From contig JANQJP010000015.1 in NCBI GenBank assembly GCA_028281575.1, positions 31,481 to 95,480 of the forward strand: a stretch of 64,000 bases of DNA, written 5' to 3'. The first letter of the stretch is position 1. Each line of letters opens with the position of its first letter. Made by a program: the position numbers and the translations under genes. Below, in pieces: positions 48,277 to 59,225 of this stretch. The notes under the pieces are model-generated. The model worked only from the letters and a program-made list of their open reading frames with translations, made no database searches and was not told where the DNA came from. The stretch comes from Cellvibrionaceae bacterium. GTDB lineage: Bacteria > Pseudomonadota > Gammaproteobacteria > Pseudomonadales > Cellvibrionaceae.

Positions 48277-51138
48277 TTACTCGTCCAACAGTAAGCCGTG
48301 CCAGATTTTAATCACAGCAGCGCGCTCACTCGTGAGCTGGTCGCTGTCGATCACATTGGATTTTTGTTCAATGGTCCGCCGGTGTAACACTATGCGTAGT
48401 GCTTTGTACGCGGCGATTAGCTGTTCGACCTCTTGAGCCGACAGTTTGTTGGTGTGCGCTAGGGCTTCCAGAATACGGATGTTATCCGTGTAGGTCGCCA
48501 GTGCCGGTTCAGCATGCGACCATGCAAGAACAAGATATTGAACCATAAATTCGATGTCGACGATACCGCCGGCATCTTGTTTCAGTTGGAAAACGTCCTT
48601 CTCGCCGCTGCCTGTACCCAGATGTGTGCGCATTTTATGGCGCATTTCAACAATGTCTTTGCGCAGTTCGGGCAAGGGGCGTGTTCTGCACAAAATGCTT
48701 TGGCGCAGTGTGGCAAATTTCTCCGCGAGCGGCTTTGAGCCCGCAACGGCTCGTGCACGGACGAGCGCTTGGTGCTCCCAGGTCCACGCGTCCTTTTCCT
48801 GATAGCGCTCGAAAGCGGCGATTGTTGTCGCCAGTAGGCCTGAATTTCCCGAGGGTCTGAGTCGCATATCAACTTCGTAAAGCCGGCCTGAGGCCGTTTG
48901 TGTGTTGAGTAGGTGGATCAACTTTTGACCTAGGCGCATATAAAACGTCTGATTGTCCAGCGGCTTTTCACCGTTCGATTCACCGTTAATATTGGCGTCG
49001 TGAATAAATACAAGATCCAGGTCTGATCCGTGATTCATTTCTATACCGCCTAGCTTGCCGTAACCGATAATGACGAAGTCTGGCACTTCTGTGTGTCTAC
49101 CGTCTGGAAAACCATGGCGCTGCGTCATTGAGTTCCATACCAGGGTCAAGCAGTAATCTAGAATGACCTCGGCCAACAGGGTCAAATAGTCACTGACTTT
49201 CATCAGCGGCAGTGCACCAGAAACTTCGCATGCGGCGATTTTCAGCGTATGTGACAATTTGAAATAGCGCAGCGTTTCCATTTGTTGTTCCAGGTCATCT
49301 GGATCTATCCGCAGTACGCTGCGCTGCAATTCATTCTCCAGCGTTTGTTTCTCCGGCAGGGAGTAGAGTGAGCGGGTGTCGAGCAGTTCGTCGAGCAGGG
49401 CGGGGTATTTCGCGAGTTGATCGGCGATTTGCTGGCTGGTCTCAGTAAGCGCTATGAGCTGTTGCAATGCCGTGGGGTTTTCAATCAGGAGCACCATATA
49501 CGCGCTGCGGCGCGCGATGGCGCGGACCAGCGGCAAAATGCGTCTCAGTTGAAGGTCGAACTCGCCTTCGCGTAAAAGTGCTTCGAGCAAAACTGGCATA
49601 AATGCGTCGAGTCGTTCTTTACCGTTAGCGCTCAGGTTTTGGACGACGGGACTGTGGATGAATTCCCCTATGGCGATTAAGCATTTGTCTTCGTCGGCGT
49701 GGTCTGTATCTGGAAGCGTGTCGCTAAAGCAGCTGCGCCAAAGGTTGAGCGCTCTGTCGGTTGGTGAAAAAGCGTTGTCAGTGCTTTCTTCACCGATAAC
49801 GGAATCAAACTCGTTACTGACAAATTGGCGGTGTTGGTCGAGTGCCGTCAAATAGGCTTGCCAGGTGTCGAAGCCCATTGCCAGCGCCAAGGCTCTGCGT
49901 GGCGCTTCATGCTCTGGTAGGCGCTGCGTCTGTGCGTCGAGCCAGGCCTGGATGGCGTGCTCCGAATTGCGTAAAAAAAGATAAGCCTTAATCAGTTTTT
50001 CGACGGTGTTACTGGGTAAGCATTGCAGTCGTTCTAATTCCGGTAAAATGATCAAAATCTGGTTGTCTTGCAGTTCAGTATCGCGGCCACCGCGAATTAG
50101 CTGGAAGGCCTGGGCAATAAATTCAATTTCGCGAATGCCGCCTGAGCCCAGCTTGATGTCGTCATCGAGTTTGCGCCGGCGTACCTCCTGGCGAATCATC
50201 GCTTTTAATTTACGCAAAGCGTCGATCACGGAAAAATCGATGTATTTTCGGTAAGTGAAATTGCGTAACAGCGCCATCAAGTCGAGGTTGTAATCGGTGT
50301 CTAGCGTTGCCGCAACGATACGCGCTTTAACCATCGCGTAACGCTCCCATTCGCGTCCCTGGTTCTGGTAATAATCTTCAAGTGCGCCAAAATGTGGTAC
50401 CAGGGTGCCGCTCTGTCCGTAGGGTCGCAAGCGCATATCGACGCGAAAGACCCTGCCTTCGGCACTGGTTGTATCGAGCGAATGAATGAGCTTTTTGCCC
50501 AAACGGGCAAAAAAATCTTCGTTGTCGATCGAATCGGCGCCATCTGTATGGCCTTTTTCCGGATAGCAAAAGATAAGGTCGATATCGGATGAGAGGTTGA
50601 GTTCGTAGGCACCCAGCTTACCCATACCAAGCACAATAAAAGGTTGCTCGACACCGTCTAAATTGCGCGGCCGTCCAAAGCGCTCTATGAGTGCGTGATA
50701 ATGAAAATTAAGCGCGGCTTTGATTGCAATTTCGGCGAGTAAACTGAGTTCGCGAGTGGTCTCTTCAAACGAGGCAATACGATTGAGGTCTCGCCAGATG
50801 ATTCTGAGCATCATCAAATGACGGCGCTCGCGTAAATGACGATTTAATATTGTTTCTTCGATGCTGTCTGGAGCCAGCAAGTGTTGGTTGAGCGCGTTTT
50901 TATCAAAACTTCGATGAATGTCCAGGTCTTCGATAAGCAGCACGAGCGCGGAAGGCGTGCGCAGCAGTTGGTTCAGTGCATATTCGCTACATTGTGTCAG
51001 TCGTTCCAGCTCGCTGAGGTAGCACGTTTCGCCGCTGAAATACTTGGTAAGCTTGTCTTTTTCTTCTGCACATAAACTGCAAATTGCGGTACGCAGGGCA
51101 TCTGAACTTAGCGATGATACAAGGGTTTCGAGACTCAT
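48277..51138 (-). CDS. glnE: Bifunctional glutamine synthetase adenylyltransferase/adenylyl-removing enzyme
   Basis: A 953 aa protein with two nucleotidyltransferase halves. The N-terminal half carries NLSSDIDLIFCYPEKG near residue 180 and the C-terminal half carries NHGSDLDLVFIHD near residue 710, each the G-S/D-x-D-x-D catalytic form. Each half is followed by its helical domain. It adds AMP to, and removes it from, glutamine synthetase in response to PII. Length matches the family (about 945 aa). It is the first gene of the glnE-ilvE-msbA-waaA run. Confidence 0.97.
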   Translation of the reverse strand: MSLETLVSSLSSDALRTAICSLCAEEKDKLTKYFSGETCYLSELERLTQCSEYALNQLLRTPSALVLLIEDLDIHRSFDKNALNQHLLAPDSIEETILNRHLRERRHLMMLRIIWRDLNRIASFEETTRELSLLAEIAIKAALNFHYHALIERFGRPRNLDGVEQPFIVLGMGKLGAYELNLSSDIDLIFCYPEKGHTDGADSIDNEDFFARLGKKLIHSLDTTSAEGRVFRVDMRLRPYGQSGTLVPHFGALEDYYQNQGREWERYAMVKARIVAATLDTDYNLDLMALLRNFTYRKYIDFSVIDALRKLKAMIRQEVRRRKLDDDIKLGSGGIREIEFIAQAFQLIRGGRDTELQDNQILIILPELERLQCLPSNTVEKLIKAYLFLRNSEHAIQAWLDAQTQRLPEHEAPRRALALAMGFDTWQAYLTALDQHRQFVSNEFDSVIGEESTDNAFSPTDRALNLWRSCFSDTLPDTDHADEDKCLIAIGEFIHSPVVQNLSANGKERLDAFMPVLLEALLREGEFDLQLRRILPLVRAIARRSAYMVLLIENPTALQQLIALTETSQQIADQLAKYPALLDELLDTRSLYSLPEKQTLENELQRSVLRIDPDDLEQQMETLRYFKLSHTLKIAACEVSGALPLMKVSDYLTLLAEVILDYCLTLVWNSMTQRHGFPDGRHTEVPDFVIIGYGKLGGIEMNHGSDLDLVFIHDANINGESNGEKPLDNQTFYMRLGQKLIHLLNTQTASGRLYEVDMRLRPSGNSGLLATTIAAFERYQEKDAWTWEHQALVRARAVAGSKPLAEKFATLRQSILCRTRPLPELRKDIVEMRHKMRTHLGTGSGEKDVFQLKQDAGGIVDIEFMVQYLVLAWSHAEPALATYTDNIRILEALAHTNKLSAQEVEQLIAAYKALRIVLHRRTIEQKSNVIDSDQLTSERAAVIKIWHGLLLDE

Positions 51139-51365
51139 AATATTTTTTATGTCGACTTAGGCTCAACCTATCCACGGATTTTTCATCTGTATTAAGCAAG
51201 TCTAACGCATATTATTCGCGACAAAACGCACAAGCTTAAAATGACATACGAATCAGCGCATCGAAGAATTATTTTAAAAGTCGTGAGTTAAACGAAGGGG
51301 AGAGGTAAAATAAAGTGTGGCACTTCCGTGTGACATGCCAATGGCGTTTAAGCCCTGGATAGACC

Positions 51366-52859
51366 TTAGACTTTAAATTTGGTGATTTGGTCGTGAAGTT
51401 CGGAGGACTCGGAGGATAGGTGATCAGCGGAGCTGTTTACGACTCTGGCGTTTTCCGCAACACCTTCAGAAAGCGAATAGATAGCGGTAACAATTTTACT
51501 GACGTCGTCGACCACGGCACTTTGTTCTTCTGATGCCGTTGCGATTTGGTGATTCATATCGTTGATAATGGTTACGGACGCCTGAATTTGCTCGAGCGAA
51601 TCTTTCACCTGTGAAGATGTTTCAATTGTTTCCTGCACCGAATTAATACTCGTATTCATCGACGCGTGTGCTTCGTCTGCAGCTTTTTGTAGCTGGCTGA
51701 TAATAGATTCGATTTCTTCAGTGGAGTTTTGGGTTTTCTGAGCGAGCGAACGCACTTCGTCAGCAACCACCGCGAAGCCGCGCCCCTGTTCGCCGGCACG
51801 TGCTGCCTCGATAGCAGCGTTGAGCGCGAGCAGGTTAGTCTGTTCGGCGATGGAGCGGATCACTTCCATAACCGAACCAATATTTTCACTATTGTCTTTG
51901 AGTACCTGAATTTTGTCCGCGGTTGCTTCAATTTGCTCGGTAAGTTTTTGAATCGTTTCCTGGGAGCTATTCATAATACGCGCGCCTGCTTCGGTAGCGA
52001 CGCTGGCTTCTTTCGTTTTCTCCGCAGTGGCACTTGCTGAACGGGCGACTTCCTCAGAAGTCGAGGACATTTCATTTAGTGCCGCAGCAACTTGCTCAGT
52101 TTCTTTTAGTTGCTGATCTGTGGATTGCACGGTGCCTGTAATTGCCGTGCTGATTTCTGTAACACTCTCGCCGACTTTTCCGGTCACACCCATGACACTG
52201 CTAATAATGCCGGCGATTTGGGCCATTAAGTCATTAAAATTGCTTGATAGCTCGGCAATTTCGTCGCCACTTCGCGTTGGCAGGCGCTGGGTCAAATCTC
52301 CACCGCCTTGTGCGATGCCGTAGAGCGAGAGAGAGACTTTGCGCACCGGCGAAACAACCATGCGCTGTGTAAGAAAAAAAGCTGCGGTCAGAACACAGGC
52401 CATCAATACCAATACAATCACGATGCTCAATTTGGTTTGCCCGTTTAAAACCGATTCCATTTTGGCTTTGGAAAATACGATGTCGTAATAGCCAACGGTT
52501 TCATTACCACGCACCAACTCAACTGTATCGAGAGATACTTTTTCTGCCGGGTCATAGCTTTGCTGAACCGCTACCGCCTGCTCTTGGCCGCGGTGGTCGG
52601 TGATTTTGATCTCAGTGACGAGATCGGTATTGACCAACGATGAAGCAATAGCTTCTATTTGCTGCTTGTCATAGGCGAAAACTGGCTCGAGCAAGGACGC
52701 GTTGATGAGTTTTATCTGTGCTTGCGTATCGCGTTCAAACTTTTCCTGTTCTGTGCCCGAAATAATCGCGTAATTTACAAATAAGATTACGCTGGACACG
52801 ATGACTATCGTCGCCGTTAGCGCTGCCATCAACTTGGTAGAAAGAGATCGCTTAATCAT
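51366..52859 (-). CDS. Methyl-accepting chemotaxis protein
   Basis: A 497 aa chemoreceptor. TM1 spans about residues 10-30, a periplasmic sensor of some 120 residues follows, TM2 is near 145-165, then HAMP (about 168-220) and the signalling domain with hairpin tip [20 protein letters not shown]. The layout is close to that of the receptor at 7318-8835, and the two may be paralogues of one sensor type. No binding-protein gene is adjacent here. Confidence 0.95.
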   Translation of the reverse strand: MIKRSLSTKLMAALTATIVIVSSVILFVNYAIISGTEQEKFERDTQAQIKLINASLLEPVFAYDKQQIEAIASSLVNTDLVTEIKITDHRGQEQAVAVQQSYDPAEKVSLDTVELVRGNETVGYYDIVFSKAKMESVLNGQTKLSIVIVLVLMACVLTAAFFLTQRMVVSPVRKVSLSLYGIAQGGGDLTQRLPTRSGDEIAELSSNFNDLMAQIAGIISSVMGVTGKVGESVTEISTAITGTVQSTDQQLKETEQVAAALNEMSSTSEEVARSASATAEKTKEASVATEAGARIMNSSQETIQKLTEQIEATADKIQVLKDNSENIGSVMEVIRSIAEQTNLLALNAAIEAARAGEQGRGFAVVADEVRSLAQKTQNSTEEIESIISQLQKAADEAHASMNTSINSVQETIETSSQVKDSLEQIQASVTIINDMNHQIATASEEQSAVVDDVSKIVTAIYSLSEGVAENARVVNSSADHLSSESSELHDQITKFKV

Positions 52860-53036
52860 AGGTGTTTCTTGCCGAGTAAACTGTTATTTAATTGGAACAA
52901 TTAGGGCATCGGCGGCGATTACTTTAGCTTTAGTGCCGCTTAATAAAGCCTTAGTAAAGAGTTTAGACGTCATTTTTGGATACTGCACAAAAAGCATAAA
53001 AAACCTGACGTATAGGTCTTTTCGATGCAAATGTTG

Positions 53037-54026
53037 CTATTCGGGCTGCTGGGGGTCGTGAATAACGGAATTGTTTCGGCCGCTGCGTTTTGCCTGATAC
53101 AGGCCCTTATCTGCGGCGTCAATCCAGTGGGTGGGTTCGCTGAAGGTTGTTTCTATACCGGAAATGCCGAGACTCACGGTAAAGTTAATCTCGAATTCCT
53201 CGTAGGTTACGGTCAATCCCTGAATCTTTTCACGTATGCGCTCGGCGACTACTTTGGCGCCCTCTGGTGGCGTGTTGTTGAGAATGATGCCAAATTCTTC
53301 ACCGCCATAGCGGCCGGCGCGATCCACTTCACGAATGCAGTTTTGAGCAATCGACGCGGTTTGCCGAATGACTTCATCGCCTGCCGGATGGCCGTAGTTA
53401 TCATTGATACGTTTGAAATGATCGATATCGAACATGATCAATGAGCTGATCTGGCCATAACGGGAAAAGCGTTTGAATTCGTTCTCGAGTTCAAATTCCC
53501 AGGTCTTGCGGTTTAACAGTCCGGTCAATCCGTCCGTGCGGCTGAGCCGCTCCAGTTGCGCGTTAGCGGCTTGCATTTGCAATCGGTTAACCGCGGCTTC
53601 GGTCACATCGTAGATAATGATGCAGATATGCTGAACTTCCCCATTTGTATCTTTCAGCGGAATGATGGTGCTGTTCTGATACATGTAGTCAGCGATGCTG
53701 GTAATGGGGCGGTAGCTTTGAAAGCGAAACAGATAGGGGCGCTGTTCCCAAGTAGTAAATGCTGAATTGCGCAAACTGAAAACGGAGTTTGCTTTGCGCC
53801 TGAACCAGGCTTCGGGGAGTTCTGGAAAGGTTTTAAACAGGTTTTCGCCGAGCACATCTGATGGCGCCAGTGCACTGTGGTTTTGCATAAACGCATTCCA
53901 CAGCTGGATATTAAACTTCTTATCGAGAATGACCAGGCCCACATCAATGAACTGCAAAACGTCCATCATCCAGTGGAAATCTTTAAGGCCTATCTCCTGG
54001 TCTTGCGACATATCCATAGTGCTCAA
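53037..54026 (-). CDS. Diguanylate cyclase with PAS domain
   Basis: A 329 aa protein: a PAS domain at about residues 25-145 and a GGDEF domain at about 165-325 with active-site GGEEF in AGRYGGEEFGIIL and the DIDHFKRINDNYGH metal site, so it should be active and make c-di-GMP. The start is TTG 54026 overlapping the upstream CheC-like stop by 4 bp, or ATG 54017. The coupling with a CheC-like gene suggests a common signalling task. Confidence 0.93.
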   Translation of the reverse strand: MSTMDMSQDQEIGLKDFHWMMDVLQFIDVGLVILDKKFNIQLWNAFMQNHSALAPSDVLGENLFKTFPELPEAWFRRKANSVFSLRNSAFTTWEQRPYLFRFQSYRPITSIADYMYQNSTIIPLKDTNGEVQHICIIIYDVTEAAVNRLQMQAANAQLERLSRTDGLTGLLNRKTWEFELENEFKRFSRYGQISSLIMFDIDHFKRINDNYGHPAGDEVIRQTASIAQNCIREVDRAGRYGGEEFGIILNNTPPEGAKVVAERIREKIQGLTVTYEEFEINFTVSLGISGIETTFSEPTHWIDAADKGLYQAKRSGRNNSVIHDPQQPE

Positions 54027-54625
54027 GCTAACAAATAGTCGAGTTTTTTGAACAAAAGATCGAGAGAACTCTCCGTCATAACAATAAGAAGGTCGCAGTT
54101 GACATTGTAGCCCTCGAGTTGATAGCTGATTTCAGTGACCAGCGCGTGGTCCCAGCGAGCTTTGTCTGAATTAAACAGCTCGGATATATTTTGGTGTTGT
54201 CCGAGCACCAGCGGCGCACCAAAGCTGAAGGACATATCTATCTGTTCAGCGATACCGTTTAAGCAGGCTCCGAATAGCACGTTGGTTGTATCCATAAGGA
54301 GCTCGCATTCCGCCTGTTCGTCGAGCTCACCTTCATACTTCATAATTTTGGCGAGATCAGCGAAGCTGGCGTCATTAAACAACAGCATGGCCTCTCCGGA
54401 AATACCGCCGCCGATAAACCCCTGGCACACGCCCGAAACAGATTCGTTAGTATCAATCGAATGCAAGGCCATGACGATATCCGAAGGCCCCATGACTTCA
54501 ATGTGCGGGATTGATAGCACAACAAATGTATCGAGCAGCTGCGCGAGTTTGGCGCCCGCTTGCCCCATGGCGACGTTGCTCACCTCCTGTAGGCAGTCTC
54601 GATGGTCTTCATTTAAGGTGAGAAT
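54023..54625 (-). CDS. CheC-like chemotaxis phosphatase, probable AUU start
   Basis: A 200 aa CheC/CheX/FliY-type protein that would dephosphorylate CheY. Two active-site motifs of the ExxN type appear: QEVSNVAMGQAGAKLAQLL at the N-terminus and LMDTTNVLFGACLNG in the second half, where Asp replaces Glu. The first ATG/GTG/TTG-type start available (GTG 54583) would begin inside the first motif and lose its Glu, and AGGAGG lies directly against it with no spacing. The frame stays open upstream to TGA 54638, encoding LTLNEDHRDCLQE, normal for the family. I therefore extend to ATT 54625, about 9 bases after GAGGA. Confidence 0.82.
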   Translation of the reverse strand: MLTLNEDHRDCLQEVSNVAMGQAGAKLAQLLDTFVVLSIPHIEVMGPSDIVMALHSIDTNESVSGVCQGFIGGGISGEAMLLFNDASFADLAKIMKYEGELDEQAECELLMDTTNVLFGACLNGIAEQIDMSFSFGAPLVLGQHQNISELFNSDKARWDHALVTEISYQLEGYNVNCDLLIVMTESSLDLLFKKLDYLLA

Positions 54626-54754
54626 GGCCCTTATTCCTCAATCAGTTTCGTTTACTGTATTAACTATTCTAGACGCGTCAGGATAAAATGCCCGAAAAAT
54701 TCTGATAAGTGCGGGTTCTAAATCTCGATAGTACTCCGTGCCCAAACCACCGTT

Positions 54755-55399
54755 ATGAAATATCAGGTTATCCCGGTCACAGCCTTTGCACAAAATTGCA
54801 GCTTGTTCTGGTGCGAGCGGACCTTAAAAGCCGCAGTTATCGACCCTGGCGGCGATATCGCCCGCATTGTCGCGGCGATTGAAGCTGCGAAGGTGCACGT
54901 TGAAAAAATTCTGCTCACCCATGGGCATATGGATCATGTCGGTGGTACGGCCGAGCTAAAATCGCTACTGGGTGTGCCGGTGATTGGCCCACATCGTGAG
55001 GATATGTTTTGGATTGAGGCACTCGATACCCAGGCAGAGATGATGGGGTTCTCTCCCGTGCAGGGCTTCGTACCCGATCAGTTACTTAATGAGGGCGCGA
55101 TAATTTCTGTCGGAGACGAACGTTTGGAAGTTTTGCACTGTCCCGGCCATACGCCGGGTCATGTAATATTTTTCTGTGAAAGTGCTCGCAAGGCTTTTGT
55201 TGGGGACGTGTTGTTTAGAGAATCCATTGGCCGCACAGATTTTCCTCGAGGCAATCACCAGCAATTGATACACTCTATTCGAACAAAGCTCTGGCCGCTG
55301 GGTGACGACGTAAGTTTTGTTCCGGGACATGGGCCCGAATCCACCTTTGGCTATGAGCGATTAAATAATCCTTTTGTCAGAGGTTCCCCAGACCGTTAA
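54755..55399 (+). CDS. MBL-fold metallohydrolase, GloB/YcbL type
   Basis: A 214 aa zinc hydrolase with THGHMDHVGG (HxHxDH motif), CPGHTPGHV, FVGDVLF and FVPGHG metal ligands in order. It is close to YcbL-type glyoxalase II-like enzymes and lacks the C-terminal glyoxalase II domain. A housekeeping thioester hydrolase role is likely; substrate not defined. It is divergent from the CheC-like gene. Confidence 0.92.
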   Translation: MKYQVIPVTAFAQNCSLFWCERTLKAAVIDPGGDIARIVAAIEAAKVHVEKILLTHGHMDHVGGTAELKSLLGVPVIGPHREDMFWIEALDTQAEMMGFSPVQGFVPDQLLNEGAIISVGDERLEVLHCPGHTPGHVIFFCESARKAFVGDVLFRESIGRTDFPRGNHQQLIHSIRTKLWPLGDDVSFVPGHGPESTFGYERLNNPFVRGSPDR

Positions 55400-55486
55400 G
55401 ACATTCAAATTTACCCAGTAGTTTTCTCATTGGCAGTTCCAAACAGAGCCTTGGATATGAGATGAGAGCGACGCGGAGAAAAACTC

Positions 55487-55864
55487 ATGGTGAATATTAG
55501 TGATCTAAGCGAAGACTTCGATAAGAACTACGACCTGTTTATCGCGACAGCCCTGGCGACAGGGTGTGTTTGGGCATTGCAAAATGACGAGGGCTTTGCC
55601 CTTTGTCCCTCGGTTGATAATGACGAACTCGATGTGATGCCACTTTGGTCAGAACCAGAATACGCGGAATATCACTGCAGGGACGAATGGCGTGCGTATA
55701 AGTTGACGCCGATTTCTGTAGAAGAGCTGCTCGACGATTGGCTGCCCGGTATGCATGAAGATTTAACGCTTGTCGGTGTGAATTGGAGCGCAGATTTGGA
55801 AGGTATTGAAATTGAGCCACTGGATTTGCTCGAAGATATTGATCGGGAATCGTCGTCTGACTGA
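55487..55864 (+). CDS. DUF2750 domain protein
   Basis: A 125 aa acidic protein with the DUF2750 pattern: ATGCVWALQNDEGFALCPS, VMPLWSEPEYAEYHC and a late segment around ISVEELLDDWLPGM. Function unknown; the family is small and cytoplasmic. It is followed by parC after 86 bp. Confidence 0.85.
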   Translation: MVNISDLSEDFDKNYDLFIATALATGCVWALQNDEGFALCPSVDNDELDVMPLWSEPEYAEYHCRDEWRAYKLTPISVEELLDDWLPGMHEDLTLVGVNWSADLEGIEIEPLDLLEDIDRESSSD

Positions 55865-55950
55865 GCTTTAAGCCATCAATCGATTGATGCTCAGCAGGGC
55901 ATCTGCTATAACGCTCCGCTTATTCATTTACCTGGACCCATTCACTCGTA

Positions 55951-58197
55951 ATGCCATCTGATTTCACACTTGCTGAAGAACAACTTGACCTAAAAAGCTA
56001 TACCGAAAAAGCCTATTTAGACTACTCGATGTATGTCATTCTCGATCGTGCCCTGCCGCACGTCGGCGATGGCTTGAAGCCGGTGCAGCGGCGCATCATC
56101 TACGCGATGAGCGAGCTGGGACTCAAGGCATCGGCGAAATACAAAAAGTCGGCGCGCACGGTTGGTGATGTTATCGGTAAATACCATCCACACGGAGACA
56201 GTGCCTCCTACGAGGCCATGGTCCTAATGGCTCAACCGTTTTCCTACCGCTACCCACTCGTTGATGGGCAGGGCAACTGGGGTTCCCAGGACGATCCCAA
56301 ATCCTTCGCAGCGATGCGTTATACCGAAGCGCGCTTGTCGAAATTTACCGAAGTATTTTTGAGCGAACTCGGTCAGGGCACGGTCGAGTGGCAGCCGAAT
56401 TTTGACGGCACGCTTGAGGAACCGAAGGTGTTACCGGCGCGCGCGCCCACGGTTTTACTCAATGGGGTAACTGGTATTGCTGTTGGCATGGCGACAGATA
56501 TCCCACCGCATAATCTGCGCGAAGTTGTGCAAGCGTCTATTCATTTGTTAAGCGAGCCCAAGGCCAGCGTCGCGGAACTGTGTGAATATATTCAGGGGCC
56601 CGATATGCCCACCGACGCCGAAATTATTACGCCGCGCGCCGATATCCAGCAAATATACGAGACGGGACGCGGTTCGCTAAAAATGCGAGCGCTCTGGCAC
56701 AAAGAGGACGGTGATATCGTGATTACTGCGCTGCCACACCAGGTGAGCGGCGCTAAGATTCTTGAGCAGGTGTCGGCGCAGATGCAGGCGAAGAAACTGC
56801 CGATGATCACCGATTTGCGCGACGAATCCGATCATGAAAATCCAACGCGTCTCGTCCTGGTGCCGAAATCAAATCGCGTCGATCTGGACGCGCTAATGAG
56901 CCATCTTTTCGCCAGCACAGATTTAGAAAACAGTTATCGCGTCAACCTAAATTTAATTGGCATCGACGGACGACCGGCAGTAAAACCGCTCAATAAAATT
57001 TTGAACGAATGGTTGAGCTTCCGCATGGTTACCGTGCGGCGACGTTTGCAGCATCGTTTGGATTGGGTGGAACGGCGCCTGCACCTGCTTGACGGCCTAT
57101 TGATTGCGTTTTTAAACCTCGATGAAGTCATTCACATTATTCGTACGGAAGATGATCCCAAGACGGCGTTAATTCAGCGCTTTCATTTATCCGAGGATCA
57201 GGCCAATTACATTCTCGATACTCGTTTGCGTCAGTTGGCGAGGCTTGAAGAAATGAAAATTCGTGCCGAGCAGGAAGAGTTACAAGAGGAAAAGCAAGAT
57301 CTCGAGAAAAAACTGGGTTCCGCGCGCTTGCTTAAAAACCTGATTCGCAAAGAGTTGGAACAGGTCGCCGAAGAATATGGCGATGAGCGCCGCTCGCCCA
57401 TTGTCGAGCGCGGAGAGGCCCAAGCCTTTAGCGAAACTGACTTGCTCAGCTCCGATCCAATCACTGTTGTGTTATCCGAAAAAGGCTGGATCCGGGCTGC
57501 CAAAGGACATGATATTGAGCCGGACGCGCTCAGCTATAAATCGGGTGATCAATTTAAGTTCGCAGCGCGTGGTAAAAGCAATCAAAATGCAATTCTGATT
57601 GATAGTTTTGGCCGCAGCTATTCGCTTGCCGCACATTCCCTGCCCTCCGCGCGCGGGCAGGGAGAGCCTGTTACCGGGCGTCTCAGTCCGCCATCAGGGG
57701 CAAGTTTTGAAGGCTTGCTGATGGGGCATGATGAGCAAAAAGTGTTGCTTGCTTCGGATGCCGGTTACGGTTTCATTAATAACATTGCGGACATGTATAC
57801 CAAAAACAAGGCCGGTAAGGTGGTGTTGAGCCTGCCTAAAAATGCGCGCGTGTTGCCGCCGGTGCAAGTTGGTTCTATGCAGGAAAATTGGCTCGTTGCC
57901 ATCACCAATGAAGGGCGCATGCTCGTGTTTCCTGTTACAGAACTACCGCAATTGGCGCGAGGCAAAGGTAATAAAATTATTGGGATTCCGTCGGCGCGCG
58001 CGCAGGCACGCGACGAGTTTGTTGTCGCTCTGCAGGTGTGCTCAGAAAATCAACTGTTACAAATTTTTTCTGGAAAACGTTTTCTTAGTATGAAATTTAA
58101 GGATCTCGAACACTATTGCGGAGAGCGAGGTCGCCGAGGAAATAAATTGCCACGCGGGTTTCAAAATGTGAGTGGTGCGGAAGTAGTAGATGCCTAA
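55951..58197 (+). CDS. parC: DNA topoisomerase IV subunit A
   Basis: A 748 aa type IIA topoisomerase subunit that breaks and rejoins DNA to decatenate chromosomes. The active-site tyrosine is Tyr124 in [10 protein letters not shown]. The quinolone-resistance region reads [12 protein letters not shown] with Ser84 and Glu88, the susceptible form at the positions of E. coli Ser80 and Glu84. The C-terminal beta-pinwheel is present. parE is not in the window. Confidence 0.97.
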   Translation: MPSDFTLAEEQLDLKSYTEKAYLDYSMYVILDRALPHVGDGLKPVQRRIIYAMSELGLKASAKYKKSARTVGDVIGKYHPHGDSASYEAMVLMAQPFSYRYPLVDGQGNWGSQDDPKSFAAMRYTEARLSKFTEVFLSELGQGTVEWQPNFDGTLEEPKVLPARAPTVLLNGVTGIAVGMATDIPPHNLREVVQASIHLLSEPKASVAELCEYIQGPDMPTDAEIITPRADIQQIYETGRGSLKMRALWHKEDGDIVITALPHQVSGAKILEQVSAQMQAKKLPMITDLRDESDHENPTRLVLVPKSNRVDLDALMSHLFASTDLENSYRVNLNLIGIDGRPAVKPLNKILNEWLSFRMVTVRRRLQHRLDWVERRLHLLDGLLIAFLNLDEVIHIIRTEDDPKTALIQRFHLSEDQANYILDTRLRQLARLEEMKIRAEQEELQEEKQDLEKKLGSARLLKNLIRKELEQVAEEYGDERRSPIVERGEAQAFSETDLLSSDPITVVLSEKGWIRAAKGHDIEPDALSYKSGDQFKFAARGKSNQNAILIDSFGRSYSLAAHSLPSARGQGEPVTGRLSPPSGASFEGLLMGHDEQKVLLASDAGYGFINNIADMYTKNKAGKVVLSLPKNARVLPPVQVGSMQENWLVAITNEGRMLVFPVTELPQLARGKGNKIIGIPSARAQARDEFVVALQVCSENQLLQIFSGKRFLSMKFKDLEHYCGERGRRGNKLPRGFQNVSGAEVVDA

Positions 58198-58285
58198 ATA
58201 TCCGCTATAAAAAATCACAATTCTCGCTTTTCGTCATAGCGAGCGCGTTGTACTATTTGCGCATCCAAATATTCAAGGGTAAGTA

Positions 58286-58546
58286 ATGTCCGGGTTTAGG
58301 CGTAACGGCAGGAAGCCTATTAAGTGTGCAGTGAAAATCTCGCATCAAGATTTAGGCGATTTTTTTGTTGAGACACGCGATGTGTCAGCAACCGGCATTT
58401 TCGTACACAGTTCAGATCTACCCGGTAGCATCGCGATTGGTGACACCTTAAAAGCGCAACTTTATTCTGAAGAACGCAAAGCCTCTAATACCCAACTCGT
58501 TGTGGTTCGCACGACTTCCGATGGCGTTGGTTTGGCATTTAAATAA
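58286..58546 (+). CDS. PilZ domain protein
   Basis: An 86 aa single-domain c-di-GMP receptor. The two ligand motifs are visible: RRNGRKP near the N-terminus (RxxxR) and DVSATGIF (D/N-x-S-x-x-G). It may be an effector for the diguanylate cyclase at 53037. It ends 13 bp from the convergent P-like gene. Confidence 0.85.
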   Translation: MSGFRRNGRKPIKCAVKISHQDLGDFFVETRDVSATGIFVHSSDLPGSIAIGDTLKAQLYSEERKASNTQLVVVRTTSDGVGLAFK

Positions 58547-58559
58547 GGCGGACGGCTGC

Positions 58560-59225
58560 CTAGTCGTTTAGCAAACGCTGCAAATTGCTTAAATATTTTT
58601 TTGACGTTGCTTCGCTGGCGGTTTCCTTAACCGGTGCATTTAGCTTTTCTGGAATTTCGTAGTGTAGATCTTCGCCTCTTCGGCTTCGCTCAAGCAGGGC
58701 ATCGTAAGCTGACTTAAAAACCGGATAAGCAACATTTTCTGGGTTTGACTGTAAAAAGTGCCAACCTACTTCTTTTCCTGCCAAATACACTGCCGGGTGG
58801 CGCCATGTCTGTTCGACTTTGGGAGAGACAGCACAGCAGGCCTCTGCGTAAGCGCTGCGTGCATCCGGTAAACTATTGTTCATGCAACGGTCGCACTCGC
58901 TCAACATCGTTTTGAGCGTGGGTAAGAATTCACTGGTTTTAACTATTGCGTGAGCGGCTCGAACAATGGTTTCTTCTGAATAGTGGCCGAGTGCGTCGAG
59001 CCACAATCGCTTGATGGAATTTAGGTCGCTGGATTGCGAAAAAGCGCGAAAAAATTGATTGTGATAATTCAATTTAAATAACGCAAATACCTGGTTAATT
59101 GCGTCAATTTTTTTTGTGTCTGTTTGGCTTTCGGCATTAGCCGTCGGCCCAACTTCTGTCGGTGAGTTGTTCTTCAAGACTAATCTCGCGTATTGATCGA
59201 TTACTGTTGTTGCCGGTCTGGTCAA
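58560..59225 (-). CDS. Lambda P-like replication protein (helicase-loader type)
   Basis: A 221 aa protein resembling phage replication protein P: YHNQFFRAFSQSSDLNSIKRLW, then AHAIVKTSEFLPTLKTM and a cysteine-containing turn, then a helical C-terminus. Lambda P delivers DnaB helicase to the origin. The start is uncertain: the frame opens at TTG 59225, inside the upstream gene, giving an 89-bp overlap, and TTG codons farther in are possible. It sits directly after the O-like gene, as O and P do in phage. No phage structural genes are present, so this looks like a domesticated pair (DopE-like). Confidence 0.72.
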   Translation of the reverse strand: MTRPATTVIDQYARLVLKNNSPTEVGPTANAESQTDTKKIDAINQVFALFKLNYHNQFFRAFSQSSDLNSIKRLWLDALGHYSEETIVRAAHAIVKTSEFLPTLKTMLSECDRCMNNSLPDARSAYAEACCAVSPKVEQTWRHPAVYLAGKEVGWHFLQSNPENVAYPVFKSAYDALLERSRRGEDLHYEIPEKLNAPVKETASEATSKKYLSNLQRLLND

